Shown: one piece after another, positions 22,401 to 34,000 of the stretch
Layout: each line of letters starts with the position of its first letter
How positions within the stretch are numbered: position 1 is the first letter of the stretch
Assembly (NCBI GenBank): GCA_946902985.2
Contig: OX336388.2
Coordinates: 1,701,745,978-1,701,809,977 of the forward strand
Length of the DNA: 64,000 bases
Source of the DNA: Meconema thalassinum
Taxonomy: Eukaryota > Arthropoda > Insecta > Orthoptera > Tettigoniidae
Direction of reading: 5' to 3'
The notes under the pieces: generated by a model
Databases searched by the model: none
What the model was told of the DNA's origin: nothing
The model's input: only the letters and a program-made list of their open reading frames with translations
Program-made: the position numbers and the translations under genes

Positions 22401-24294
22401 CTACAGCTGGCCGTAGTACTACTAACTACTGAACTGGTCTGGTTGTTCTGGGCTGTGTTGTCATTGTTGGGCTGTATATTACTATCACTAGGCTGTCCTC
22501 TTCCTTAACCCCTATTCTGGTTGTAATTATTGTCATTTTAATTTCTCCCTTGATTTCCCCTGAAATCATTGTTTCTCCCTTGATTTCCCCTGTAATCATT
22601 GTTCCTCCCTTGATTTCCCCTGAAATCATTGTTCCTCCCTTGATACTGATTACCATAGCCATTTCCTCTGTTCTGATTTAGCTGATTATTATTATTTCTA
22701 TTTTGAGCGTTGGCCCCTTCGCCACCGTTCCCTTGAACTTCCTGATGCCTGGCTTCATTAGGCCTATTATTATTATTACCCTGGTTCCTATTGAAATTGT
22801 CATCATAACCCCCTCTCCCTAGTGCATCAAATGTGCTTAACAAATTTTCTACTTGTGATATTGTCTTTACATTCTGGATACAAGCAGCCTCCATGATCCT
22901 ATAGGGAAAGTGCCTAAGTAGCAACCTCAACACATCACTTTCCTCCTTCAAGCCATCCAGATATTTACACACTAATACCTGCCCTAAAAAAGTATTCGGT
23001 CATGGTGGAGCTTCCTTTAGGGTTATATTTACCACACACTACTCCCTCACGATGCTGCGAGTGAATAACCTCATTCCAGAACTTTTCACAGAATTTCATT
23101 TTAAAATCATTAATATCAGTAAACTTGTCTCTATAGACAGCAAACCAATTCTTCGTTTCCCCCACAAACACTTGTTCTAAAATTTCAACTACCTGGCACC
23201 ACTCAATACTACCATCTTCCAACCACTCCCCAAATGTATTTTCTATAGAATTCATGAACTCCATTGGGCACCCTTGTCGATTGCTGAACTTCCCCAGTTC
23301 TACTTCCCTGTGTGTGCTATTCACAAAAACTGGCCTATTCTGACTATTTTCTTGCCTGATCCTAGCTTTTAATTTTAATTCTAATTCTGCGATTTTCTCC
23401 TCAGCCTTCCTCTCAATACTGTTTACTGTTAATTTAATGTTTCCTTCTGATTCATCTACTTTATCATATAGCTTTGCTTGTTTCTCCTCAATCTTGCTAA
23501 TGCTCTCTTTATTACTCTCTCTGAAATCATTTACTTCTGCTACTATTTGTGAGTGGACTTTCTCAATTCTACCCCGCAGCTGTTCCTTAACCTCTCTAGT
23601 TGATACCTGAATCTTGTCAATTCCCCCCCCCCCCCCTCCCCAATTTCTTTTTAACCTGCAGTGTTTCTAATTTAACTAATTCCTTTAAATTTTCAGCCTG
23701 TGTGCTGATTCTACTTTCAAACTTCTCCTGTACTTTTCCTAATTTCCTGTCTACATCTGCAATGATCTCTTTAACCTTCTCTTCCATTACTCCTCTGATT
23801 TCTCCTCTAATCTGCTCCATTTTCACACTAATTTCCTTGTTGTTCTTATCAAATTTTGCATTATTCTGTTCTAATTTTTTATTTAAAGCTTCTTTACTTT
23901 CTTTATTTTCCCTACTGTTTTGTTCTAATTTTGCATTATTCTGTTCTAATTTTTTATTTAAAGCTTCTGTACTTTCTTTATTTTCCCTACTGTTTTGTTC
24001 TAATTTTGCATTTAAGGCATCTGTACTTTCTTTATTTTCCCAACTGTTTTGTTCTAATTTTGCATTATTTTGTTCTAATTTTGCATTTAAGGCATCACTA
24101 CTAACTTTGTTCTGATACATGAACTCGAGAAGTAAAGTTTTTAATCCTGGTTGGCCGCCTACACTCCCTGTTTCAGTATCGGGATTTACCTCCGCTACTC
24201 CTGTACTACCATCACTCGACATACTGCTCGTATCATCACTCTCCTGTTGATGACCACTACGTAACCTCATCTGTCTTTCTTTCTCATCCCCCAT
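22367..24294 (-). pseudogene. gag: gag, copy 2, with an additional frameshift
   Basis: Same layout as copy 1: start at 24292-24294, coiled-coil units, capsid-like block (EFMNSIENTFGEWLED), an N/G/R-rich C-terminus without zinc knuckle, the A6 break at 22986-22991 and the same two TAA codons. It carries one more lesion: the C run at 23623-23636 has 14 C against 13 in copy 1 (17397-17409), so the frame ends just after KKLGRGGGG. A few coiled-coil codons also differ (for example TEAL against KEAL). The extra C may be a real mutation or a homopolymer error. Confidence 0.8.
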
Positions 24295-24407
24295 AATGAT
24301 ATACACTGATAAAGACAACTAACCCCCAAAATACCGGCACAGAAATATGTCTCCTTCTCCTTCCTCAAATGTTCCTGGGTTTTCGGCCCAACGTTGTCGG
24401 CGACAAT

Positions 24408-25893
24408 TGTAACGGTTTTTAATGCCCCATGTTGGTAGCGACAAATGTAATGGTATTCGTTAAGCTCCACGTTGAGCGAACAAATGTAATGTGTTTTACC
24501 TGGGCGGACTATTCGCCAGAAAATACTACTGCTAAGTTTGATCTATGTTGGGCGCCAAGCTGGATACACTGTGTTCCAAGATAAATTTATATATTTAATA
24601 TCGACCCCTAGCGTGAGTAGAACATATGAGAGACTCTTAATGACTAGGCCGTGGGATGATTGAATCATCAACCCAGACAGCATTTGATTGTGGAGAAGGA
24701 TGAGGTATTATAACTATTGCTACCTACTGGAATTAAAGAATCTACTTGGTAATAATTGAATTTAATACACTTTGAAAACATGATGGCAACCTGAATAAAA
24801 TTAACACTGTTAACGGAGCACACTACTTTAAACATTGCCACGAACAAAATTACTTAATACGCCGGTCGGGAGAATAACGTGAATTTAACTTATTTCCAAA
24901 TTAATGCTTAAAGAATTTATATAGCCCTATCGAAAAACAGAGAGTGTGTGTCGTAGATTACTTGTGCTTACCAACGGAAACATTGTCTCCACGTGGTTGA
25001 AGTCTCGCAGCGTCGGACGCTCTGCATTGGTGTTGACGGCGTCAGATTCTTCCTCGTTGATCAAAAGTAATCGTTACAGCTTGTGGTGGAGTCTATTCCA
25101 TGAACCACAACACGTCGTCTCGCTAAACACTGCAAGACGCGCGGAACTCATGATCTGATGTGATCAGCGGAATTAGCGTGAATAAAATTGTCCCACTTGG
25201 AACTAACGAACAAAGTACCTCCTTACTGCTCCAAGCGTAAAGTCTTAATGAATGTCCTCACACACACCGCACGTCCACTATATCTTCAATCTTCTCCCAC
25301 CAGGGTCTAGGTTAATACCGCGGCCTTGCTGCTTCGACCAATCCGCGTGCGTCACGTATGTCGCCATGCCCGTGCTTCGTTGCTTCTTCTTCCTTGATTG
25401 GCTGGTCACCTCACGTGGCTATTCCCGCCATGAGGCTGCCTCCCCGTATTTATATTTCCGTATCCGGGCAAGACGTAGATCATACACGTTTTCTTGCTTT
25501 GAAGTGTTCCCTCGGATTTCGTAATTTTATTGTACTCCAATCTATTCTTGTATTGAAATACCCAGTGCGTCACACACCACTCTCTCTTACCCCTAATGAA
25601 TAAAATCCCGACTTTACGTATGAAATGATTTGCCGTGCAATATTATATTGGAATCATCCAATATAGATACGGATTTCTACTAGTAGAAATCCTATCTGTA
25701 ATCTTCCAAATTTTAAAAGCTCCAAAAAATGATGTTATAAATATTAATAATAATAATAATAATAATATGAAATATGAAATTGAATAAACTGAAATAATTT
25801 AACTTGGCCGGATTATTGCCGCGTTTAACAAATATGATATAGTCCAACTAACTTGTGTTAGTGGCATAAAACCCCCTAGAAAAACATGTTACA
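24408..25893 (-). repeat. LTR 3, outer 5' LTR of the array
   Basis: 1486 bp with TG..CA ends. It has about ten substitutions not shared by LTR 1 and LTR 2 (for example GCGGACT for GCAGACT near 24505, GTGGCAT for GTGTCAT near 25861) and a shorter AAT tract at about 25744-25767. It is the 5' LTR in the direction of transcription. Immediately 3' of it on the minus strand (24387-24407) is ATTGTCGCCGACAACG, a possible but atypical primer-binding site. Confidence 0.9.
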
Positions 25894-25897
25894 CTGC
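25894..25897. repeat. Right target-site duplication of the LTR array
   Basis: CTGC, matching 11958-11961 across 13.9 kb. Confidence 0.65.
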
Positions 25898-25899
25898 CT

Positions 25900-26418
25900 C
25901 CTCTCATGCAGTGGCAACCCTGTCGTAACGCGCCATAAGACCAATGCTTCATTCTAAACGTTGGATGCGCTATAGATGCCACCGCATCCGTCACCTGGTG
26001 GCAAACGTTGGAACTTCATAAAGCGTTAATTATATCTAACCTAAAAATTTAGCTTCACACTTTTGTAGTTAGTGGAAGGTTCTTTTACATGTTTTGGCCT
26101 CTCACCAAGGTGGACCGGGTTCGATTCCCGGTCAATGCAAGTAAGATTTTCCAAGTGAAATGCTGTGGTTCGGATTCCACGTAAAATGGAGGTCCCGTGG
26201 CTCATAATCGCATGATTATCGGTCACGTAAAACTAAAAGCTTCCTTCCCTTGCTTCCTTCATTTACTTGCCATATTTCTATGACATGAGCCCCTCCGAAG
26301 AAAGGCATACTGAGGGATTTTTAACGCTGTTAAAAAATCCGACGACTTCGACCGGTTTTGAACCCGCGATCTTGGGCATAGAAGCTCAGCATATTACCAA
26401 CTACGCCACGGAAGTTGC
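25900..26418 (-). repeat. SINE family A, interrupted by a family D SINE
   Basis: The minus-strand head lies at the right end (CCGTGGCGTAGTTGG near 26410, B box GCGGGTTCAAAACC). The body runs leftward through GCGTTAAAAATCC and CATGTCATAG, is interrupted by another SINE at about 26093-26265, and resumes with TTAGCTTCACAC and GTTGGAACTTC. Confidence 0.65.
26093..26265 (+). repeat. SINE family D, 5'-truncated, nested
   Basis: Carries CCTCTCACCAAGG, B box CCGGGTTCGATTCCCGG, GTGAAATGC, GGATTCCACGTAAAA, GTCCCGTGGCTC and CGGTCACGTAAAACTA. Longer copy at 45876-46066. It sits inside the SINE A body. Confidence 0.7.
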
Positions 26419-27131
26419 GTCATTGAGATTGGCAGAATGAATTCTCCATTACGCTGCTATTTAAATGTAATTAGAATGAGGCTCTGTTGTGAAAATGTGG
26501 CTCTAAAGTACCTAATATTTCGCCAGATTACCAAAATTATTTATATAGCCTATCGTCATAAATTACGCCCACGATAGGAACAGCAATTGTACGCAACGTC
26601 CTGAACTTTCTCAAACAAATAAATTGAATCCATTTGTTATCCCTCGGTGCCTTTTGACAAGTTGAAGAAAACATGTGAGAGGCGATCTCTTCAACAATGC
26701 AATACTGTAATAAAGACTAGGAGTATCATAGGTAAAATATGACATGGTTAGGATAAAGCATGTGCTATAATGTGAAAAACTTATCGTGGGTAGATTGTAA
26801 CCTAGATTAAGAGAACAAGAAAAATGCTGGAAGTTTTAAAACCCGCAAGGAATGTACTTAACGAGCAGGCATGCAATACAATCATTACAAGATTTCTTAA
26901 TGAGTTTTTGACCTGCAAACCCACAGAAAACACGGAAATCTGACGACTAATTAACATGTACTTTGAGCAGTAATATTCTCCAGAAGTGCATTTTAAATGC
27001 CATTCATTTACTTCATACTTTTTTATCAAGATTGAGAGCGCAGGGGTTAGGACACGTAAACTATCAGCGGCTGCCGAATACACGCTCTTAGAGCATTAAA
27101 AAACAGAATTATTTGTGCCGAGCATTTTGCA
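26419..27131. other. Unrecognised sequence
   Basis: AT-rich with no supported gene or repeat match. Confidence 0.3.
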
Positions 27132-27133
27132 AG

Positions 27134-27372
27134 AATGGCTGCGTGGTGCAGCGATAACGTTCTCGTCTGTTGTGCCCAAGCTTACAGGAGCGAATTCTGA
27201 CGTGGTCAGTTGGCATTTGAAGATGCTTAAATGCGAGGGAGCCGTGTCAGTAGATTTACTGGCACGTTAAAGATCCCCCTCGGAGCAAATTTCAGGCACC
27301 CCGGCGTCTCTAAAAGCCGCAGTAGTTACAAGGAACGTAAAACCAATAACATTATTGTATTATTATATCATA
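27134..27372 (+). repeat. SINE family N
   Basis: Head GGCTGCGTGGTGCAGCG, then GAGGGAGCCGTGTCAG, TACTGGCACGTTAAAGATCC, GCGTCTCTAAAAGCC, CGTAAAACCAATAACATTAT and an ATT tail. The B box is damaged. Other copies: 28775-28945 (partial), 35026-35225, 52196-52428. Confidence 0.75.
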
Positions 27373-27424
27373 TATCATATTGTTCACTTGACCATGAGAA
27401 ACACACCAAGCGGGGTAGTTCTGC

Positions 27425-27606
27425 GTATTAAGGCACAAGGCCATGGGGCTAAGCTATCTTCGGACTCGGTAAGCGAGTGGGTTAAAACCACACCGTCGGT
27501 CGTCCTTGAAATGGTTTTCCGCGGTTTCCCATTCTCAGTTTGGGCAGTACCTTCTAAGAGGCCATGGCCACTTCCTTCCGACTGCTTCACCGATTTCATT
27601 TACCGT
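27425..27606 (+). repeat. SINE family E, 3'-truncated
   Basis: Contains CATGGGGCTAAGC, CACACCGTCGGTCGTCC, TTGAAATGGTTTTCCGCGG and GGCCATGGCCACTTCC. It matches the copy at 30770-31085. Confidence 0.6.
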
Positions 27607-27724
27607 AATTAACGTTCATTAAGGGCAGATGAACTGAAAGTTAAAGCAGCAAACACTACTACCATGAAACAGACTAGTAAAGACATCCATGCAGATTTCT
27701 TTCGTCAAAATCTTTTTCAGTTGT

Positions 27725-27950
27725 TGTTGTTGTTATTTTAGTCATTGAGGCGTACAAGGCAAGATGGGGAGTGGGGTAGTTTGTCATTGCTTTCCTCACT
27801 GATGTAGTACAGCAACCTTTCACATCATCCATAAGCACTAGCGAGCCCCGAATGCTATTATTCATCACCACCCATAACTTCTATATTATCACAGACATGA
27901 ATGAGACTGAGACTTTGGTGAAGGGGCACATTTTACTCTTCCGTAGGCCT
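27725..27950 (+). repeat. Dispersed repeat G, copy 1
   Basis: Shares an ordered set of blocks with 29205-29440: GAGTGGGGTAGTTTG, CAACCTTTCACA, a GCCC(C)GAATG block, CTTCTATAT, ATCACA, and GGGACTGAGAC or its variant followed by CACATTTTACT. Non-coding. Confidence 0.6.
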
Positions 27951-28004
27951 TTGCTAATAGACAAAAATATTGCATTTCTTATCAATCTAGTCTTTTACAC
28001 CCAA

Positions 28005-28300
28005 TATTTTATGATACTTACTCATTTACCGAAGAATTTTACAATATTTCACACATTTACCGAAGACCTTAAGAATATTTCACTCATTTACTGAAGAAAT
28101 TTTCATTACAGTATTTCACTCATTTACTGAAGAAATTTTCATTACAGTATTTCACTCATTTAATTGAGATTTTATGATATTTCACTCATTTACCGAATAC
28201 TTTTACAATATTTCACTCATTTGCTCTAGATTTTATGATGTTTCACTCAAGAATTTTACAATATTTCACTCATTTACCCAAGAATTTACAATATTTAACT
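28005..28300 (+). repeat. Imperfect tandem repeat, about 30-50 bp units
   Basis: Repeated ATTTCACTCATTTAC followed by GAAGAATTTTACAAT or variants, about eight times. The unit length varies because of short indels. Confidence 0.65.
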
Positions 28301-28774
28301 CCATAACATCTCGTGTGGCTAACGGAGATTTTTTTCGAATGATTACCAAAGATGTAATGGATTTCTTCTCAACTACTGTAGTCAAATCATAATGGACATG
28401 GCCGAATACATTTTTACATGACTAACTTAACAATTGAAGGATTGTGTAACTTAAGGGTTCTAGGCAAATGTGCTAGCCATGGCCCAGTTTCAGGCAGGTG
28501 GCGTGCTATCATTAATATTGGTGTTCGTGAGGCCAAGGAAGTCTCGCAATATAAAAAGAAGAAATAGTGTAGGGCCATGAAAATTCATGCGCCACTAAAC
28601 CAGCCCACTCTTCATCAGCATAAGAAAATAGGTTCTCAGATAAAAGTCGCATGTACACATACCATAAGGAAGAAATTATGATGAATATTATGCTAATTGT
28701 TTACTTTAAGGACAACCTATATGTTTATCAGACAATTAAGACAGAAAATTGAATATCTACCTGTGTCACTTACT
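28301..28774. other. Unrecognised sequence
   Basis: No supported gene or repeat. Confidence 0.3.
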
Positions 28775-28945
28775 GTATATGCCCAAGGTTGAGAAATCGA
28801 ATCCTGGCGCAGTCCGTTGGTATTTAAGGGTATTTAAATGTTAAGAGACCGGTGTCAGAATATTTCCTGGTGCGATGAAAACACTCTCTAGAGGAAAAGG
28901 TTTGGGCAACTCAGCGTCTCTAATATCACACCTGTTATAAAGGAG
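28775..28945 (+). repeat. SINE family N, decayed partial copy
   Basis: CCCAAGGTTGAGAAATCG, CCTGGCGCAGTCCGTTGG, GGTGTCAG and CAGCGTCTCTAA appear in family N order with many changes. Confidence 0.5.
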
Positions 28946-29078
28946 GGAGATCCACAATATATTACACACAGTGATTTTTTTATTGGTCGACGGGCCTCAT
29001 GCAGTCCGCTGGCCGCGACGTAGGCGCTCACCGCCCGAGGTACGTACCGCATACTGCCAGGTGTCAGCGGCAAAGAAA

Positions 29079-29101
29079 GAAAGGAAGAAAGACAGAATGA
29101 C

Positions 29102-29135
<34 letters not shown>

Positions 29136-29140
29136 CGTAT
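29079..29140. repeat. GAAA microsatellite
   Basis: Runs of AAGAAAGAAAG with a few interruptions. Confidence 0.85.
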
Positions 29141-29204
29141 TATTAGATGTTAGGTACTTATAATGTATAGAATATATTGTACGTGCTGTCGGTTGGCTAG
29201 AAAC

Positions 29205-29440
29205 CCACAAAATCCCACGACAGCGCTATAATGAGGCGTATTAGGCAAGGTGAGGAGTGGGGTAGTTTGCTATTGCCTTTCTTTCTGAGTCAGCACAGCA
29301 GTGCTTTCAGAACCTTTCACAGTAACCACAGGTACTAGCTGTGCCCTGAATGTCATTACTCAGCCTAACCATACCTCAATAGCTTCTATATAATCACAAC
29401 CATCAATGGGACTGAGACATCGGTGAAAAGCCACATTTTA
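29205..29440 (+). repeat. Dispersed repeat G, copy 2
   Basis: Same order of blocks as 27725-27950, including GAGTGGGGTAGTTTGC and CCTTTCACAG, ending GCCACATTTTACTT. Confidence 0.6.
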
Positions 29441-29529
29441 CTTTAACTCTAACATTAACATTATTTCTGGCTATCCTCCCCTTATTGCATTCGTTGCCTC
29501 TCCTAAAGTTTCAAATAACGAGAACGAAG

Positions 29530-29891
29530 ATGAGACTTCTAAAATCATATGATCGTTCACATTTGACGGGTTCTTCTTCTTCTTCTTGAGTATGTGTATT
29601 TCCATTGATTCCCCTATGTCGATAGTTCTATCTTTTGCTTCGTGATGTAAAATTTTAAGTTTGTCTCTATGCTGGTAAATTTATGATAGTTGTACACGTG
29701 TTCGCATACTGCTGAGTGCTTCCCATGTTTGATAGCATTTCTGTGTTAATTGTATCGCGCGTCAACTCTCCTGCCGTTTTGACCCTCATCATTTGTCTGA
29801 CATCCTGATCTTGGCATGAAATCATGTACACTCCTAACTTCGTGTGTGGTTCATGTTTTGATAGGTTGATGTTGTGTAAGTGTCTCTTAAG
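29530..29891 (-). pseudogene. Penelope-like element GIY-YIG endonuclease remnant
   Basis: Minus-strand translation, in pieces across frames, gives LGVYMISCQDQ (29800-29850), then GQNGRRVDARYN (about 29745-29790), RNAIKHGKHSAVCEHVYNYH (about 29690-29750), FTSIETNLK, and in another frame KILHHEAKDRTIDIGESMEI (about 29600-29665). The order GVYxI..(Y)xGQ.GR..R..EHxxA...HSAVxEH..E.L is that of the GIY-YIG domain at the C-terminus of Penelope-like retroelements, which cuts DNA at the insertion site. Stops and at least two frameshifts make it a pseudogene. No reverse transcriptase was recognised to its right, so the copy is truncated. Confidence 0.65.
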
Positions 29892-30765
29892 GGTTCATGT
29901 ATACAATACACTGCGATTCATACGTGTTTAGGGGAATGTTTTAGTGTCACGGATGACGTACAGTGCCCGTTGGACGAGGTTATCTGGTTATCACCAACCG
30001 TAACGTGGCCTCCCAGATGACCCCTACCTCGTGACACATTGCCGGAGAGTATCGGAATGCACTCCTTGTGGGACTAGCCGGCACAAGGCTCTGCTTCCCT
30101 AAGGATCAAGTTCCCATCACAGTGATTGTCATAGACACCCAAAGAAATGCACCCCCAAAAGGTCAAACTACTAAATAATTACATCCAAACTTAAGACATA
30201 CTCATGGTTTGTTTATTTTAAAGGCCAAACCCCTGTCCTACGGTCGGAGGGTTTGGAAAAACGGCCAATCCGTAGCTAACAAACAAAAGAAAACAAACAA
30301 CTCCTAATTTAACGTAGAACCCCCTCGACAGGTCCTAAATACAACAAACTAAAAATCAAAGCTGGAGAAATGGTACCGCAATAAAATGGTTACACAAGAA
30401 TAAATGATGCTTCTGAGAAGAAGCCATCATGTCAGCAAAACATGTCAAACATGACAGAAAAGTTAAATGACTGGTACCATCCCATATTTACATTTACGAT
30501 TTAATGAATTCGAACTAAACCTGCTTTAAACTGATCAACAGCGTTAGACGTCCGTGATAAACAAACTAAACAAAATCTAATGATTGTCAGTCATCATTAC
30601 AGTACAATGTTACAATTATATACAACAACAAAGATATTACATTACAAGAAACAGTAGGGTAAAAAGTGGGATAACATGTCAATAAATAAATAAATTGAAC
30701 ACACAAATAATCATCTTGTTATTCCTGCCTACAGTCAGATGAACAACTGTTTGTTATCCACCGTC
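29892..30765. other. Unrecognised sequence
   Basis: No supported gene. A short inverted-repeat-like motif (GATGCTTCTGAGAAGAAGCC, then ATCATGTC and AACATGTC) lies at 30407-30450. It might belong to the neighbouring Penelope-like remnant, but I cannot show this. Confidence 0.3.
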
Positions 30766-30769
30766 ATAC

Positions 30770-31085
30770 TGACAGCAGTGACTACGCTGGCTAAAGCGCT
30801 GCGTAAAGTCATGGGGCCAAGCTCTCTGCTGACTCGAAAGACGCGTGGGTTGAAGCCCCACCGTCGGCCGTCCTTGAAATGGTTTTCCGTGGTTTCCCCA
30901 TTTTCAACACCAGGCAAATGCTGGGACGGTACCTTCTGACAGGCCAGGCCGCTTCCTTCCACATCCTTGCCCAGTTTCATTCATCTTCATCCATTCCATC
31001 TCTCATCCTGACGCGCAGGTCGCCCATGGGCGTCATATAGAAAGACCTGCACTCGGCCTCTTTGGATGCCACACGGCAAAAAAAA
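30770..31085 (+). repeat. SINE family E, longest copy, A-rich end
   Basis: Begins near CACTGGCTAAAGCG-type head sequence (CTACGCTGGCTAAAGCGCTG). It continues GACGCGTGGGTTGAAGCCCC as a degenerate B box, CGTCGGCCGTCCTTGAAATG, GTTTTCCGTGGTTTCCCC and CTGACGCGCAGGTCGCCCATG, and ends in an A9 run at 31077-31085. Confidence 0.65.
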
Positions 31086-31089
31086 ACAC

Positions 31090-34000
31090 CGTCACCTATC
31101 AGTGTATTTAAACATGAGGATCCAAACTGCTCAAAAACAGCATTGTCCTGATCGAGTCGCGGCCCACAAGTTCTGAACTTTTGGTTCGCGTGCGATCTCT
31201 GTCAAAAAGTCTATCAGTGTCAGCTACTAGGCTTACTAGTAAGAACAAACTAAAGCTCAATGCATTGGTCCGCTCGACTAAAAGAAACAAGATCAAGATT
31301 TAACAACGATTAAAGATTAACTGTAGTATTAGCATCGTAGGTTTAGGAAATAAATTGATGTGCATGATTTAGTCCTAAGTTTAATGTCGTAGATTTTATG
31401 AGTCCATTTATTATTAAGGCTTCGCATGAGTGTGCTACCATCTCGTGGTACACCTCACCAAAGAACACGTGGCTCGCACGTTAACAATAACACAATCGGT
31501 GCTCGTAAGGGACCGTTACCATTCCTTCTCGGACAAACTTGTTCTGTAACATAGATTTGCTGGCCTACACTATAATAAACATAGTAACCAAACCGACTTC
31601 GTGTATCAAGGACACGGAAAAGAATCATTCACTTTCAAGTGTGAATAAACGCCTTAACTGTCAAACCTATCTAATGGTTACTCAAAACAATATGAATCAG
31701 GACAATAATACATTGGGCTCGCTCACAAATACCTGCGAGTATATTTCAAATATTAAGCATTACGTATTAGTACCCCTGTACTGAAACAATCTTTTCAAAA
31801 ATCTATACTTGATCAAGGTTAATAGCATGAGCATTAACAAACATGGCTCGTAATGAATATTCCTAGCAAGGTCCAGAGAAAATAAAATAAAGTCGATAGT
31901 CAATATTGTCTCACAATTGAGATCGTAAGTAACCTTGGGCAATGTCACAGGTGCGAACTGGGCTAGCATCTGTCACGCTTCCGAGCGCTCTGTAATACAC
32001 GTTACAGTGTATCAGTGAGTTTTCAAAGAAATGTCTTTCACTGATTCAAAACACATTAGATTTACAATAAAGGTTTCATGAGTGATCCTAGCATTCACTC
32101 TGTATTAAAATACACATGTAGTAAAGGGTAGAATGTCGTTAAAGACGAATAAATTTCAATAAGAATGATATGTTTGGCTTCTGTAAACCAAAGAAACGTA
32201 ACGGAAAGATATCTCTCTCCTGTTGAAAGTCTTTGAAAGTGTGTATCACCACTGCAGCTCACAGTAAAATATGCACTGCGTACAAGGCACGTTTAAATGA
32301 GTATTTATACAAGTTTCACACCTTAACCTCTGGTGGAAATAATTGAAATGATACGATTATCGTGTAATAGGAATTATGAGTAAGTTAAATACATTGCTTG
32401 ACTCATTTACAACGATGTGAATTCATCTTAATTCTTGTGGCAAACTGCTCACTCTTGGAAAAATGTAATTTACAATAACAATGTAGGCTGGAGACTTCCC
32501 ATGCCTGAACGATACGTCCTCAAATGTTAAATAATAAACGTTCAGTGGCGTACACAATGATTATAAAAGGGGGACTTCAGAAAACATGAAAAATAATCAG
32601 CTGGAGCTGAATTAAAATAATGTCCCTGTCACAAATAACGAAATTCATCTTCCGTTATGCGGAAATACCTTTGAAAAACAATATTGCACCGTGTGAAAAA
32701 CACACAAGTCGGTGTCTAACTCTCTGTCCAGGAACGAAATGCAAATAGCATTTTGAAGCGTGAAATCACCATAGAAGGTGGTCAAAAAGAATGAAAATCC
32801 CTACCTTGATGACTGACAATAACGTTACGGCTGTTACAAACTAATCCACCCATGACCATCCACCGTACATAAATAGATTATAAGATCATGACTCACAGCT
32901 ATTTGCAGTTTACTTCATCCAGACACAAGGATTGAGGGTCTTTTCCTTTTATCCTGGTAATCCACAGATATCTTCGCTGCTTGGCTATAAGCATGGTTAT
33001 CCACAGGTCTTTTTCCATGGTCGTAGTGTGGCTTAGATATTAGGCGTTCCTTCCATTAGGTATTTAAGCCATTATCATCTTCTTCATGAGAACAGTACAA
33101 TTATGCCTCAGCACGTGATTGAATGAAGGCATCTTGGTTTAATCGTAGAATTGTAGACACTGCTTCTAGCGTATTAAATTCACTGCTTTTACACTTTACA
33201 GATAGCAGACTATATTCAATGAATGACATTGTCTGCTTAATCACAGAAGCTAGATTTGGACACAAAGCACGTGTCTCTTCACTGAAGTTAACACTTCGCA
33301 CGTGGTAGATATTTTATCTGATTGCATCAGCTTAATCGTAGTCGTTTTAATTTCGGCCTTTACACGGCTCAATAATATTTCACATGAACTGATGAATATT
33401 TCGACTAGATTTTCACACGTGTATCACTGGTACACAAATCACTTATCGTCACACTGGTCAGCCATTTAACATGATGCAACCAGGTGGTCGTTCACTTCAC
33501 ACTTTGTAAAATATCACAATTAAAGATATTCGGCGGACTGTTTCACGTCACAAGCACACTTCGTGCTGAAATAAATACTGTGGTCGTGTTAAACAATCAG
33601 ATTCCTGATAACGACGTTGCTAATACCAGGTCAACTTGGACCTTCAAAAATGACGTGTGCTCGCCATGCGAGTACAAATTAGAGTCATTCCTTCACGGAA
33701 GTAGGTGTGCTCAGTTCTCTCACTTCCGAGTCATTTAGCAACTAAGTTCTTTCCTCTCGCATGTCTGCGGCGATATACCTTTGGTTGTAAACCATAAATA
33801 AAAATATAAGCCCATGAAAATGTGGCTAATTATGCTGTATGACTTCTGATTATAAATTCAAGATTGCACATTAAAGAAAAACTTCTTTAATCATGATGAG
33901 TAATTATCCATAGCTTCTTAACAAAGTTAAAAGAACATCTGATGTGGTGGCATGCATCTGGGATGCGTTCATAACTCTCGAACATAATAAATTGCATGGT

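Noticed and set aside
24387..24407. Primer-binding site with a definite tRNA
   Set aside because: The sequence next to the LTR does not start with TGG, and I could not match a specific tRNA 3' end with confidence.
11962..25893. Two independent insertions of the LTR element side by side
   Set aside because: The central LTR is shared and has no target duplication; only the outer ends carry matching CTGC.
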